A stretch of 64,000 nt of DNA from Geoalkalibacter halelectricus (GCF_025263685.1 NZ_CP092109.1:1799001-1863000), one strand, 5' to 3'; numbered from the stretch's first letter, positions 44,201-53,888 are shown. Numbers and translations: made by a program. The notes: generated by a model not told the origin, from the letters alone.

Positions 44201-46903
44201 ATGAATTATCAGGCCACTGCCATCCACGCCGATCCCTTTTTTCCTGCCGACCTGCCGGCCGCGGACAGCACGGACTTCGATCATCTGCGTCCCGGCCTGC
44301 TGCAAGCGTCGCGCGCCTACCTGGATCACTACCAGAAAATCATTCGTGACCTGCATGCCGCCGGAGCCAGCGGGCGCCGGGTAGTGGCGGACACCACCCA
44401 CATGTTCGATGTGCTCATCAGCACCTTGTTTGACCGGGCTGCCGCCGATCTCAATCACGGACGGTTCGGCAAGTGCACCCTCATCGCCCTGGGCGGCTAT
44501 GGGCGCCGCGAGCTCAATCCGCGCTCGGATATCGACATCATGTTCTACTACAGCGGCCGCGATCGCGCCTATGCCGAGAAGGTCTCCGAGCGCATGCTGT
44601 ATCTGCTCTGGGATCTGGGCCTTGATGTAGGTTACAGCGTGCGCACCCAGCAGGACTGCCTCGATATCGTGGAAAAGGATGTGACGGCGCGCACCGCCTT
44701 GCTCGATTCGCGCTTTCTGGCCGGCGATGCCGCGCTTTTCGAGGACTATCGCAAGGATGTCCTCAGTGTCGTATTCGGGCGCAACAGCCAAACCTTCATT
44801 CGCCAGAAAATCGAAGAGAACCAAAAACGCCTGCAAAAATACGGCAGTTCGGTCTATTTGCTGGAACCCAACATCAAGGAGGGAGAAGGCGGACTGCGCG
44901 ATTTGCACTCCGCGCTCTGGGTCGCGCAGGTCAAATACAAGGCCCACACCCTCAAGGAACTCGTGATCAAGGGGGTGATTTCCGAGCGTGAGCGGCAGGA
45001 TTTCGAAGAGGCTCTCGATTATCTGTGGCGCATCCGCAACGAGTTGCACTACCTGACCACCCGCAAGAGCGACCAGATGCAGTTCAATCATCAGGAGAAA
45101 ATCGCTGAATTTCTTGGTTATCAGAACTCGCGCAAGGGCCTGGCGGTTGAGCAGTTCATGCAGGATTACTACTACCACGCGACGCGAGTCGAGCACCTGG
45201 CCTCGTCCTTGATCGCTCGCATCACCCAGCAGGAAAAGCCCTCGAATCACCTGCTGAGCTATCTGACGCGCCGCCAGATCGAACCCGGATTTTATATTTT
45301 GCGCGGGGAGTTGCGGATCAACGGCGCGGAGGTGTTTGAGCGCGAACCCGCCCAGATCATGCGCGCCTTTTTGCTGGCCCAACGCCACCAGGTGCCCTTG
45401 AGTCTTGAGCTTAAGGGCCTGATTCGCGACAACCTGCGGCTTATCAACGACAAGGTGCGGCGCAGTCGGATGATGAACGAGATGTTTTTTGAAATACTGC
45501 GCGCGCCCCGCGATGTCGGCACCATTCTCAGAGCCATGCACCATTTGCAGTTCCTCAACCGCTACATCCCCGAATTCGGTCGAATTTTCTGCAAAGTGCA
45601 GCACGATCTCTATCACACCTATACGGTGGACACCCATTCGATCTTCGCGGTGGAGGAGATTCTTAAGCTGCGCGCGGGCGCCTACCGGGACAAGCACCCC
45701 GTCCTCACCGGTCTGGCCTCGGACATCGAGAAGCCCGAATTGCTGCTGCTCGCGGTGTTGTTTCACGATATCGGCAAGGGCGAAGGCAAGGACCACTCCA
45801 ACAAGGGCGCCGATATGATGCCGACCATCGCCAGGCGTTTCGGCCTCAACCGCGAGGACAGCCAGCGCCTTGAGTTTCTGGTGCGCCACCATTTGGATAT
45901 GGCGCATATCTCCCAACGGCGCGACTTGCACGACGAGCAGTTGATCATGGATTTCGCCCGCGCCATGGGCATGAGCGAAAACCTCAAGATGCTCTATCTG
46001 CTGACCTTTGCCGACCTCAAGGCAGTGGGGCCCGATGTGTGGAACGACTGGAAGGGCATGCTGTTGCAGGAACTCTATGAAAAATCCTACCAGGTGCTCG
46101 AGAAGGGCGATTTCGAGTTGGAGAAGCGCTCGGAGAAGCTGCGCAAGCGCAAACGCAATGTCCTAGATACCCTAAGCGGCGAATTTGATCCGAAAATTCT
46201 TCGCGATCAGTTGCGCGCCATGAGTACACGCTACCTGATGAGCTACCGTTCCGCTGAAATCGTCGACCACCTGCGCCTGTCCCTGGGGCGGGGCGCGCGG
46301 ACCCTGGCCCTGCACGTCGAGCACGAAACCCAGCGGGGCTTTTCCCAGGTCACCATCTCGACTCTGGATATCCCCGGACTTTTTTCCAAAATCACCGGGG
46401 TCATGGCGGCCAACGGCATCAACATTCTCGGCGCCCAGATCCACACCCGCAGCAATGGCGAAGCCCTCGACATCCTGCAGGTGGCTGGCACCGGCGGCTC
46501 TATCGAAAACCCGCAGAAGTGGAAGCGGGTCGAGGACGAATTGACCGCGGTGATCGAAGGTCGGGTGCGGGTTGATGAATTGGTCGCCAAACGCCGTCCG
46601 CCCGCGTTTCTCACCGACCGGCCGCGGCCGCGGTTTCCCAACCGCGTGGATGTGAGCAACGAGATTTCCGCCCAGTACACCGTGGTCGACGTGTTTGCCC
46701 ACGACAAGGTCGGCCTGCTTTACAACATCACCAAGACCCTCAAGGAACTGGGGCTGTATATCGGGGTTTCAAAAATTTCCACCAAGGTCGATCAGGTCGC
46801 CGATGTATTTTACGTTCAGGACATCTTCGGCCAGAAGATTTTGCAGGAAGAAAAAGTGGCCGAGATCAAGCAGCGCCTGCTGGCCTGCCTGGATGAAGCC
46901 TGA
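44201..46903 (+). CDS. glnD: Bifunctional uridylyltransferase / uridylyl-removing enzyme GlnD
   Basis: The 900-residue nitrogen sensor modifies PII proteins. The nucleotidyltransferase motif is GGYGRRELNPRSDIDIMF near residue 95. The central HD domain for deuridylylation has LLAVLFHDIGKG and HHLDMAH. Two C-terminal ACT domains that sense glutamine begin at FSQVTISTLDIPGLF and YTVVDVFAHDKVGLL. All parts are intact. An adjacent GTG three bases upstream could also start it. The leader contains motif copy 3, so post-transcriptional control is possible. Confidence 0.95.
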   Translation: MNYQATAIHADPFFPADLPAADSTDFDHLRPGLLQASRAYLDHYQKIIRDLHAAGASGRRVVADTTHMFDVLISTLFDRAAADLNHGRFGKCTLIALGGYGRRELNPRSDIDIMFYYSGRDRAYAEKVSERMLYLLWDLGLDVGYSVRTQQDCLDIVEKDVTARTALLDSRFLAGDAALFEDYRKDVLSVVFGRNSQTFIRQKIEENQKRLQKYGSSVYLLEPNIKEGEGGLRDLHSALWVAQVKYKAHTLKELVIKGVISERERQDFEEALDYLWRIRNELHYLTTRKSDQMQFNHQEKIAEFLGYQNSRKGLAVEQFMQDYYYHATRVEHLASSLIARITQQEKPSNHLLSYLTRRQIEPGFYILRGELRINGAEVFEREPAQIMRAFLLAQRHQVPLSLELKGLIRDNLRLINDKVRRSRMMNEMFFEILRAPRDVGTILRAMHHLQFLNRYIPEFGRIFCKVQHDLYHTYTVDTHSIFAVEEILKLRAGAYRDKHPVLTGLASDIEKPELLLLAVLFHDIGKGEGKDHSNKGADMMPTIARRFGLNREDSQRLEFLVRHHLDMAHISQRRDLHDEQLIMDFARAMGMSENLKMLYLLTFADLKAVGPDVWNDWKGMLLQELYEKSYQVLEKGDFELEKRSEKLRKRKRNVLDTLSGEFDPKILRDQLRAMSTRYLMSYRSAEIVDHLRLSLGRGARTLALHVEHETQRGFSQVTISTLDIPGLFSKITGVMAANGINILGAQIHTRSNGEALDILQVAGTGGSIENPQKWKRVEDELTAVIEGRVRVDELVAKRRPPAFLTDRPRPRFPNRVDVSNEISAQYTVVDVFAHDKVGLLYNITKTLKELGLYIGVSKISTKVDQVADVFYVQDIFGQKILQEEKVAEIKQRLLACLDEA

Positions 46904-46974
46904 GCAAGCGACCCGGCAGCAAAGCGGCGCATCATTTCTTCCACAGCGGATCACGTCCAACGAAACGCCAAGCC

Positions 46975-47862
46975 ATGGAACAGCATCTCGATCATTTCAT
47001 GAATTTCCTCAGCGTGGAGCGCGGATTGGCGCTCAACACCCTGGAGGCCTATGGGCGCGATCTGGCCCGCTACCTCGATTTTCTCGAGCAGCAGGCGGTT
47101 GCGGCTGTCGACGATATCAGCGCCGCTCACGTGCTGGGGTTTTTGAGCATGCTCAAATCCTCCGGACTCGCGCCGCGCAGTCGGGCGCGCTCCCTGGTGG
47201 CGGTTCGAACTTTTCATAGATTCATGGTGGCCGAGAAGATCGCCGCCGCCAATCCTGCCGATCGCGTTGAATCCATGCGTCTGAAGCAGGCGCTGCCCGA
47301 TGTTCTGTCGCCGCGCGAAGTGGAGCGGCTGCTGGCCGCGCCGAGGGAGGCCACGCCCATCGGACTGCGCGACCGGGCGATGCTCGAGTTGCTCTATGCC
47401 ACGGGACTGCGGGTTTCCGAGTTGGTGGGATTGAAGCTGGGGGATGTCCAGGTGATGCTGGGCTGCCTGCGCACCCTGGGCAAGGGGCGCAAGGAGCGCC
47501 TGGTGCCGGTGGGGGAGGCCGCCCTGGTCGCGCTTCAGGATTATCTGAGCGACGGGCGGGCGTTGCTCGGAAAACAGCAGGCCGGGGGCTATCTGTTTCT
47601 CAATCGCTCAGGCAATGGGTTGACACGCCAGGGCTTCTGGAAGATTATTAAGCGCCGCGCCCTGCAGGCCGGCATCCGCAAAAACATCACCCCGCATACG
47701 CTTCGCCATTCCTTTGCGACCCATTTGTTGGAAAATGGCGCCGATCTCCGGGCGGTGCAGGCCATGCTCGGCCATGCGGATATCTCCACCACGCAGATCT
47801 ACACCCATGTCACCCGCGAACGACTGCGGCGGTTGCACGAGCAGTTTCATCCACGGGGATAA
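46975..47862 (+). CDS. xerD: Site-specific tyrosine recombinase XerD
   Basis: The protein has 295 residues and all six catalytic residues: R146 (TGLRVSEL), K170 (GKGRKER), H241 and R244 (HTLRHSF), H267 (LGHADI), nucleophile Y276 (QIYTHV). Length and N-terminal SAM-like core match XerC/XerD, which resolve chromosome dimers at dif. XerD rather than XerC is a judgement from overall resemblance. No att-like repeats or phage genes adjoin it. Confidence 0.9.
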   Translation: MEQHLDHFMNFLSVERGLALNTLEAYGRDLARYLDFLEQQAVAAVDDISAAHVLGFLSMLKSSGLAPRSRARSLVAVRTFHRFMVAEKIAAANPADRVESMRLKQALPDVLSPREVERLLAAPREATPIGLRDRAMLELLYATGLRVSELVGLKLGDVQVMLGCLRTLGKGRKERLVPVGEAALVALQDYLSDGRALLGKQQAGGYLFLNRSGNGLTRQGFWKIIKRRALQAGIRKNITPHTLRHSFATHLLENGADLRAVQAMLGHADISTTQIYTHVTRERLRRLHEQFHPRG

Positions 47863-47908
47863 GCACCGACGGGATTTTTGAAAGTTTTGATGCTTTGTTG
47901 AGGTTTTC

Positions 47909-49123
47909 ATGAAATACATCATTTTGCTCGGCGACGGCATGTCCGATGAGCCGATTTCCGAATTGGGCGGGCGCACGCCCCTGCAGGCCGCCCAAACCCC
48001 CAACATGGATGCCCTGGCGCGCGACGGCGAACTGGGGTTGGTGCAGACCGTGCCGCCCGGTTATCACCCCGGCAGCGACGTAGCCAACCTGAGCGTTTTC
48101 GGCTATGATCCCAAGACTTGCTACAGCGGCCGCTCGCCCCTGGAAGCGGCGAGCATGGGCATTCACCTGGGTCCGGCCGATGTCGCCTTTCGGTTGAACC
48201 TGGTGTGCCTGACTCCCCATTACGGCAAGCTGTACATGGAGGATTTCTCCGCCGGACATATTTCCACGGGGGAGGCGCGCCAATTGATCGCCATGCTCGA
48301 AGAAGAACTCGGCGGCGGGCCCTTCGAGTTTCACGCCGGCGTCTCCTACCGCCACCTGATGGTGTGGCGCGGTGGCCGTGACCAGATGACCTTCACTCCC
48401 CCGCACGACTTGAGCGGCCAAAGCGTTGAGAATCATCTGCCGCGCGGCGAGGGGGCCGAGGAACTCATTCATTTGATGACCTCGGCGCAGATGCTGCTGA
48501 ATAATCACCCCGTCAATGTGCGCCGTGAAAAAGAGCGCCAATTGCCCGCCAACTCCATCTGGCTCTGGGGGCATGGCAAGGCCCCGCGCATGGCCACCCT
48601 GCAGGAGCGCTACGGACTGAGCGGCGCGGTGGTGGCTGCGGTCGACCTGATCAAAGGCATCGGCGTCTATGCCGGACTGGAGGTGGTCGAGGTGCCCGGG
48701 GCCACAGGTTATCTCGACACCAATTATCGCGGCAAGGCCGACTACGCCCTGGAGGCGCTCAAAACCCGCGACTTCGTCTATCTGCATGTGGAGGCGCCCG
48801 ACGAAGCCGCCCACAGCGGCATGCTCGACGAGAAGATCCGCGCCATCGAGTCCTTTGATCGTGAGGTGGTCGGCCCGGTGCGCGCCGGCCTCAAGGCTCT
48901 CGGACCCCATCGGATTCTGGTGTTGCCCGACCACGCCACGCCCGTGCGCAAGAAAACCCATACCGACCAGCCGGTCCCCTATGCGCTGTTCGATTCCGCC
49001 GCAGCCACCCAGCCCGACTCCGACCGTCGCGAGTACAGCGAGGCGGCCGCCAAGCGCAGCGGTGTCCACGTGGCCGAAGGCTGGCGGCTGTTTGAGCGCC
49101 TGGTGCGCGGCGCCGCGCATTGA
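47909..49123 (+). CDS. apgM: Cofactor-independent phosphoglycerate mutase, archaeal (ApgM) type
   Basis: The 404-residue protein interconverts 3- and 2-phosphoglycerate. Metal motif LLGDGMSDEP starts the protein; GYHPGSDVANLSVFGYDP, PANSIWLWGHGKAP, HVEAPDEAAHSGM and VLPDHATPV follow, typical of the archaeal-like branch of the alkaline phosphatase superfamily. GAGG lies before the ATG. Its last codon overlaps the -35 box of the kor promoter. Confidence 0.92.
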   Translation: MKYIILLGDGMSDEPISELGGRTPLQAAQTPNMDALARDGELGLVQTVPPGYHPGSDVANLSVFGYDPKTCYSGRSPLEAASMGIHLGPADVAFRLNLVCLTPHYGKLYMEDFSAGHISTGEARQLIAMLEEELGGGPFEFHAGVSYRHLMVWRGGRDQMTFTPPHDLSGQSVENHLPRGEGAEELIHLMTSAQMLLNNHPVNVRREKERQLPANSIWLWGHGKAPRMATLQERYGLSGAVVAAVDLIKGIGVYAGLEVVEVPGATGYLDTNYRGKADYALEALKTRDFVYLHVEAPDEAAHSGMLDEKIRAIESFDREVVGPVRAGLKALGPHRILVLPDHATPVRKKTHTDQPVPYALFDSAAATQPDSDRREYSEAAAKRSGVHVAEGWRLFERLVRGAAH

Positions 49124-49148
49124 CGCAGGCCCTGGAGTTCTGTAGACT
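49120..49148 (+). promoter_or_regulatory. Candidate promoter of the kor operon
   Basis: TTGACG, 17 nt, TAGACT. The -35 box overlaps the apgM stop codon; the first kor ATG is about 60 nt downstream. Confidence 0.55.
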
Positions 49149-49207
49149 GCGCTTTTCATCCTCACACGGAAGGTATCGCCGCCCGGTCTGGGGAGCGGGG
49201 GAGAGCC

Positions 49208-49432
49208 ATGGCCAAACTCGTTATTGATGAATCTCGGTGCAAGGGTTGCGCGCTGTGTACCGTCGCATGCCCCCACGGGTTGCTGCAGTTGCGCCGCACC
49301 ATCAGTCGGCAGGGATTTTTTCCCGTCGAGATCATTCCCGAAAAGGCCGATCGGTGCACCTCCTGCGCCCTCTGCGCCCAGATGTGTCCCGATCTGGCCA
49401 TCAGCGTTTTTCGCGAAAAGAAACGCGGATAA
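49208..49432 (+). CDS. korD: 2-oxoacid:ferredoxin oxidoreductase delta subunit (2x[4Fe-4S])
   Basis: This is a 74-residue ferredoxin-like subunit. Two cluster motifs are complete: C11, C14, C17, C21 and C50, C53, C56, C60 (CxxCxxCxxxCP type). It passes electrons from the catalytic subunits to ferredoxin. It is first in korDABC and is followed by korA after 22 nt. Confidence 0.9.
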   Translation: MAKLVIDESRCKGCALCTVACPHGLLQLRRTISRQGFFPVEIIPEKADRCTSCALCAQMCPDLAISVFREKKRG

Positions 49433-49454
49433 CGACCCTCCAGGAGTTTCGCCG

Positions 49455-50525
49455 TTGGATCAGCGTCTGTTCGTCAAAGGCAATGAGGCTGTCGCCATGG
49501 GCGCCTTGGCCGCCGGTTGCCGGTATTATTTCGGCTATCCCATCACCCCCCAGAGTGATATCCCCGAATACATGGCCCGCGAGCTGCCCCCCTTGGGCGG
49601 GACATTCATTCAGGCCGAAAGCGAAATCGGTGCCATCAACATGCTGCTGGGCGCCAGCGCCTGCGGCGTGCGCGCCATGACCTCCTCGTCGAGCCCCGGC
49701 ATCTCCCTCAAGCAGGAGGGGCTTTCCTACATGGCCGGGAGCGAATTGCCCGGATTGGTCGTCAATATTTGCCGCTCCGGACCGGGCCTCGGCGGTATCG
49801 ACGCTTCCCAGGCCGATTATTTTCAGGCGGTCAAGGGTGGCGGGCACGGCGGCTATCACCTCATCGTTCTGGCGCCCCACTCGGTTCAGGAAATGTACGA
49901 CCTGGCCATGCTCGCCTTCGACCTTTCCGATCAGTACCGCATTCCGGCCATGCTGCTCGGGGATTCGGTCATCGGGCAGATGAAGGAGGCCCTGACCCCC
50001 CACGCACGGCCTCAAGTCACGCTGCCGGCCAAGGACTGGGCGGTGGAGGGCAAGGGCACGCGTAGCGCGCAGCGCATCGTAAAATCCTTGTATCTGGGTG
50101 ATGGAGAACTCGAGGCGCACAATTGGAAGCTGCACCGTCGCTATGAACTGCTGCGCGAACACGAAGCCCGCTGGGAGGCTCTGGATGTGGAGGACGCCGA
50201 GTTGATCGTCACCGCCTTCGGGGTGACCGCCCGCATCGCCAAAAGCGCGGTGCGCATGGCACGTGCCGCCGGTCTCAAGGTCGGCATGATTCGGCCCATC
50301 ACCCTGTTTCCCTTCCCGGGAGCGGCATTCGCCGAGGCGACGCGCAACGCCAAGAAGGTGCTGTGTTTTGAACTCAACACCGGGCAGATGGTCGAGGATG
50401 TGCGGCTGAGCGTGGCGCGCGACGCTGATGTGTATTTTTACGGCCGCCCGCCGGGGGCCGGTTCCTTGCCGACGCCAGAAGAGCTCTACGCACAGATTGC
50501 GGCCTATTGCCGGAGAAGCGCATGA
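49455..50525 (+). CDS. korA: 2-oxoacid:ferredoxin oxidoreductase alpha subunit, probably 2-oxoglutarate
   Basis: The protein has 356 residues. Signatures: FVKGNEAVAMGALAAGCRYYFGYPITPQSDI and SEIGAINMLLGASACGVRAMTSSSSPGISL. With KorB it decarboxylates 2-oxoglutarate to succinyl-CoA, reversibly, in an anaerobic TCA cycle. The start is TTG at 49455 with CAGGAG 8 nt before; the longer open frame upstream overlaps korD out of frame. Substrate (2-oxoglutarate or another 2-oxoacid) is inferred from the four-subunit order. Confidence 0.88.
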   Translation: MDQRLFVKGNEAVAMGALAAGCRYYFGYPITPQSDIPEYMARELPPLGGTFIQAESEIGAINMLLGASACGVRAMTSSSSPGISLKQEGLSYMAGSELPGLVVNICRSGPGLGGIDASQADYFQAVKGGGHGGYHLIVLAPHSVQEMYDLAMLAFDLSDQYRIPAMLLGDSVIGQMKEALTPHARPQVTLPAKDWAVEGKGTRSAQRIVKSLYLGDGELEAHNWKLHRRYELLREHEARWEALDVEDAELIVTAFGVTARIAKSAVRMARAAGLKVGMIRPITLFPFPGAAFAEATRNAKKVLCFELNTGQMVEDVRLSVARDADVYFYGRPPGAGSLPTPEELYAQIAAYCRRSA

Positions 50526-51307
50526 ACGACATGGAAACGCCGGTGTTTCTTGCGCCGCGCTCCCTGAAAAAGGTCATTACCCATTTTTGTCCCGGCTGCC
50601 AGCACGGCAGCGTGCATCGCCTGGTGGCCGAGGCCCTGGACCATTTTTCGGTGCAGGAGCGCACCATCGGAGTGGCCTCCGTCGGCTGCAGCGTGTTTTT
50701 GTATGAGTATTTCGACATCGACGTGGTCGAGTCTCCTCACGGGCGGGCTCCGGCGGTGGCGACGGGTGTCAAGCGCGCCCGGCCCGACCGCATCGTCTTT
50801 ACCTATCAGGGCGACGGAGATCTGGCCGCCATCGGCACCAGCGAGATTATTCACGCCGCCAATCGCGGTGAAGACCTGACGGTGGTGTTCGTCAACAACA
50901 CCACCTACGGCATGACCGGTGGGCAGATGGCGCCAACCACCCTGGCGGGGCAGAAAACCTCGACCTCACCCTACGGGCGCGACATCGCCAACGACGGTCG
51001 GCCGATGCGCATGGCCGAGTTGTTGACGCAGCTCGACGGCACGGCGTTCAGCGCGCGGGTGGCGGTCAATACGCCGCGCAACGTGCTGGCCGCCGCCAAG
51101 GTGATGCGCAAGGCGTTTCAAACCCAGGTCGAGGGGCGCGGCTTTGCCTTCGTGGAAATCCTCGCGACCTGTCCCACCAATTGGGGCCTAAGCCCCCTAC
51201 AAGCCAACGAGCGGATTGCCGCGGAAATGATTCCCTGCTTTCCCCTGGGCACCTTCAAGGATTGGGCGGGGGCAGACGGCGCCGCTTCAGCAGGGGCGGG
51301 GCAATGA
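50522..51307 (+). CDS. korB: 2-oxoacid:ferredoxin oxidoreductase beta subunit (TPP-binding)
   Basis: The protein has 261 residues. CPGCQHG near the N-terminus, GCSVFLYEYFDID, and the thiamine pyrophosphate motif GDGDLAAIG...NNTTYGMTGGQ identify it. The ATG overlaps the korA stop (ATGA), with GGAG upstream. Confidence 0.9.
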   Translation: MNDMETPVFLAPRSLKKVITHFCPGCQHGSVHRLVAEALDHFSVQERTIGVASVGCSVFLYEYFDIDVVESPHGRAPAVATGVKRARPDRIVFTYQGDGDLAAIGTSEIIHAANRGEDLTVVFVNNTTYGMTGGQMAPTTLAGQKTSTSPYGRDIANDGRPMRMAELLTQLDGTAFSARVAVNTPRNVLAAAKVMRKAFQTQVEGRGFAFVEILATCPTNWGLSPLQANERIAAEMIPCFPLGTFKDWAGADGAASAGAGQ

Positions 51308-51846
51308 ATCTGGATGTGTTCATCGCCGGATACGGCGGCCAGGGCGTGTTGCTGCTGGGCAATTTGCTGGCCTGCGCCTCCATTCGCGAGGGGCGCAACG
51401 TCTCCTACTTTCCTGCCTATGGGGTCGAGAAACGCGGCGGCGCGGCCACTTGCACCGTGGTGATCAGCGATGCGGAGGTCGGTTCGCCGGTGGTGGGCCG
51501 TCCCCAGGCCGCCATCCTGCTCAATCAGGCCTCCGTTGAAAAATATTTCGAGCGGATTCGCCCGGGCGGTTTCGCCCTGATCAACTCCTCGCTCATGGAG
51601 GCGCCCGCGCCGGCTTGCGCGCAGGTCGAGGTGCTGGCCATCGCCATGAACGAGGTGGCCTTGGAGGTCGGCGACGCGCGCCTGGTGAACATGGTTGCCG
51701 CCGGTGCCTGGGCGAAAAAAACCGGCGCGGTACAACTTAGCTCCTTGGAGCAGGCCCTGCGCGAGGTCTTGCCTGAACGTAATCACCGCTTTATCCCCCT
51801 CAATGTCGAAGCCATGAAACGCGGCGCGGCTTTTGTCACTTCTTGA
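51304..51846 (+). CDS. korC: 2-oxoacid:ferredoxin oxidoreductase gamma subunit
   Basis: The protein has 180 residues. The family start pattern IAGYGGQGVLLLGNLLA is followed by SYFPAYGVEKRGGAATCTVVISD. It completes the KorDABC complex. The ATG overlaps the korB stop (ATGA). holC follows 14 nt after its stop. Confidence 0.9.
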   Translation: MNLDVFIAGYGGQGVLLLGNLLACASIREGRNVSYFPAYGVEKRGGAATCTVVISDAEVGSPVVGRPQAAILLNQASVEKYFERIRPGGFALINSSLMEAPAPACAQVEVLAIAMNEVALEVGDARLVNMVAAGAWAKKTGAVQLSSLEQALREVLPERNHRFIPLNVEAMKRGAAFVTS

Positions 51847-51860
51847 GAACCGTCTCGTCC

Positions 51861-52283
51861 ATGCAGCGGCCTCTCGTCGAATTCATCAAGCTGAAAAAAC
51901 CCGAAAAGGCGCGCTTTCTGTGCGAACTCGCGGAAGAGTTCTTCAATCGGGGGCAGCGGGTGCTGATCACCGTCAACGACGACAACCAGGGCGTGACCCT
52001 GGACCGTTTCATGTGGACCTGGCGCAAGGGGGGATTCGTGCCCCACTGCTTCGACAACGGTGCGGTGGACTGCCTGGACGAGCCGGTGGTCATCACCACC
52101 GAGGAGCGCAACGGCAACGGCGCTCGCATTCTGATCCTGGGAAAACCCGTATCCTTTGACTTCGTGCGCGGTTTCGATCAGGTCATCGACTTTGCCGAAA
52201 GTTACGACGAATCCCTGCTGCAGGAATCTCGGCGGCGCTTCGTCGCTTATCGCGAGGCCGGCCTTGCACCCCGCATGCGTTAA
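51861..52283 (+). CDS. holC: DNA polymerase III chi subunit family protein
   Basis: The protein has 140 residues. VEFIKLKKPEKARFLCELAEEFFNRGQRVLI and LDRFMWTWRKGGFVPH match the HolC fold. Chi links the clamp loader to SSB. I chose the ATG at 51861; an in-frame TTG six codons earlier overlaps korC. Such short HolC proteins diverge greatly, so the call rests on these two patterns. Confidence 0.8.
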   Translation: MQRPLVEFIKLKKPEKARFLCELAEEFFNRGQRVLITVNDDNQGVTLDRFMWTWRKGGFVPHCFDNGAVDCLDEPVVITTEERNGNGARILILGKPVSFDFVRGFDQVIDFAESYDESLLQESRRRFVAYREAGLAPRMR

Positions 52284-53031
52284 CGGCGGCGGCCCGCTCT
52301 CGCGCATCGAACTGGCTGTCCGTGCCCGGCTGCAACACCCCGTGCTGCTGGAAGGTCCGACGCGGCACGCCCTGGAGTCCTGGCAGGCGCGCTGCGGAGA
52401 GGCTCTGACGGTGATCGACGGCGAGGGACGCGGTTTTCGCGCCCGGGTCGTGGAATGCGCCGCGGACAAGGCCGTGCTGCTGCCCTTTGAAGAGTTGACG
52501 CGGATTCCCGAAAGCCCGGTGCGAATCGAGGTCTATCAGGCGCTGCCGCAGCGTGAACGCTTCGAGCTGATTCTGCAGAAATTGACCGAAATCGGCGTGG
52601 CGCGCATCGTTCCCTTTGAATCCAGCCGCTCCATAACCCGGCAGGAGCGCGATGCCGGGCAGAAAAAATCGCACCGCTGGCCTCAAGTGGTTCTCAAGGC
52701 GGCCAAGCAGTGTCGCCGGGCGATAATCCCCGAACTCTTGGGGGTGCAATCCTTCGCCGCGGCCCTTTATGAAGCGCACCACGCCGACCTGCGCTTCTTT
52801 TTTTATGAGGGATCGGGTACTTGGTCACTGCGTGAGGCTCTGGCCGGAGGGCAGCCCCGCCGGTTGGCCCTGGTGGTCGGTCCCGAGGGCGGATTCAGCG
52901 CGCAGGAGTACGATGAGATGCGCGCCCTGGATCTGCTGCCCGTCTCCCTGGGCCCGCGCATTCTGCGCACCGAAACCGCCGCCATGGTGGGTGCCGCGGT
53001 GGTGCAGCATGTGCTCGGGGATTTGTATTAG
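52264..53031 (+). CDS. rsmE: 16S rRNA (uracil1498-N3)-methyltransferase RsmE
   Basis: The SPOUT methyltransferase (about 255 residues) is recognised by LALVVGPEGGFSAQEYDEM and SLGPRILRTETAAMVGAAVVQH at the C-terminus and LILQKLTEIGVARIVPFESSRS in the middle. The usual MRRFFV start is not present. The best start is TTG at 52264, with GAGG 6 nt upstream, overlapping holC by 20 nt. The N-terminal PUA-like region is therefore slightly unusual. Confidence 0.88.
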   Translation: MHPACVNGGGPLSRIELAVRARLQHPVLLEGPTRHALESWQARCGEALTVIDGEGRGFRARVVECAADKAVLLPFEELTRIPESPVRIEVYQALPQRERFELILQKLTEIGVARIVPFESSRSITRQERDAGQKKSHRWPQVVLKAAKQCRRAIIPELLGVQSFAAALYEAHHADLRFFFYEGSGTWSLREALAGGQPRRLALVVGPEGGFSAQEYDEMRALDLLPVSLGPRILRTETAAMVGAAVVQHVLGDLY

Positions 53032-53108
53032 GATTGACGCGGGAATTTTAAACCTGATTCTGAAAATCTTCGTTCGATTCATTTTTCCAGGGAAGTGTAC
53101 AACTGTTT

Positions 53109-53888
53109 ATGGATCCCAGCTTGCAAAATGTCTCAGTCGTCCTGGTCGAACCCCAGGGAGATCGCAATATCGGTTCGGTGTGCCGCGCCATGATGAATTT
53201 CGGCTTTACCGATTTGCGCCTGGTGCGGCCACAAACTGATCATCTCACTCACGAGGCCCGCCAGATGGCGGTCAAGGCCGCCGGGGTGCTGGAGCAGGCG
53301 CGCATTCACGACAGTCTCGAGGAGGCTCTCGCCGATTGTCGCCTTGCCTTGGGCACCACGCGGCGCTTCGGCAAGTATCGCGAGGATTTTCTTCACCCCG
53401 ACGAGGCCGCTGAGCTTTTTTTGCCCCTGACCCCCGAGGGGCGGGTGGCCCTGGTGTTCGGGCGCGAGGATCGCGGCCTGCTCACCGCGGAACTCGATCT
53501 CTGCCAGCGGTTCATCACCATTCCGACCAACGACGAACTGCCGTCCATGAACCTGGCCCAGGCCGTAGCCCTGTGCCTCTATGATACGGCCCGGGTGCTG
53601 CGTAGCCGGCAGGCGCATGGGCGCGTGGCGGGGCGAAAAAAACTTGCCTCCAGCCAGGCCGTCGAAAGCATGTTCGGCCACATGCGCCAAACCCTGTTGG
53701 ATATCGATTTTCTTAATCCCGACAACCCCGATCACATCCTGCGCAGTTTTCGGCGCATTTTCGGCCGCGCCGGCCTCAATGACCGCGAGGTGCGGATTTT
53801 GCGCGGGCTGTGGAATCGCATCGACTGGATCGAAGGCCAGCGGCGCAGTCTCTCCGATCCGCACCCTAAGACGGAAAAAACCTCATGA
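53109..53888 (+). CDS. trmJ: TrmJ-like tRNA/rRNA 2'-O-methyltransferase (SPOUT)
   Basis: The protein has 259 residues. SPOUT signatures: VVLVEPQGDRNIGSVCRAMMNFGF, VALVFGREDRGL and IPTNDELPSMNLAQAVALCLYD. These match TrmJ, which methylates position 32 of some tRNAs. A C-terminal helical extension of about 90 residues also fits TrmJ. Its stop overlaps the next ATG. Confidence 0.88.
   Translation: MDPSLQNVSVVLVEPQGDRNIGSVCRAMMNFGFTDLRLVRPQTDHLTHEARQMAVKAAGVLEQARIHDSLEEALADCRLALGTTRRFGKYREDFLHPDEAAELFLPLTPEGRVALVFGREDRGLLTAELDLCQRFITIPTNDELPSMNLAQAVALCLYDTARVLRSRQAHGRVAGRKKLASSQAVESMFGHMRQTLLDIDFLNPDNPDHILRSFRRIFGRAGLNDREVRILRGLWNRIDWIEGQRRSLSDPHPKTEKTS

Noticed and set aside
46975-47862. Tyrosine recombinase as a sign of a prophage or integrative element
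   Set aside because: Length, catalytic residues and the housekeeping neighbours fit chromosomal XerD. No phage genes, att repeats or tRNA lie nearby.
49208-51846. korDABC as a novel redox complex
   Set aside because: Subunit order and motifs are those of the known ferredoxin-dependent 2-oxoacid oxidoreductases; nothing unusual was seen.
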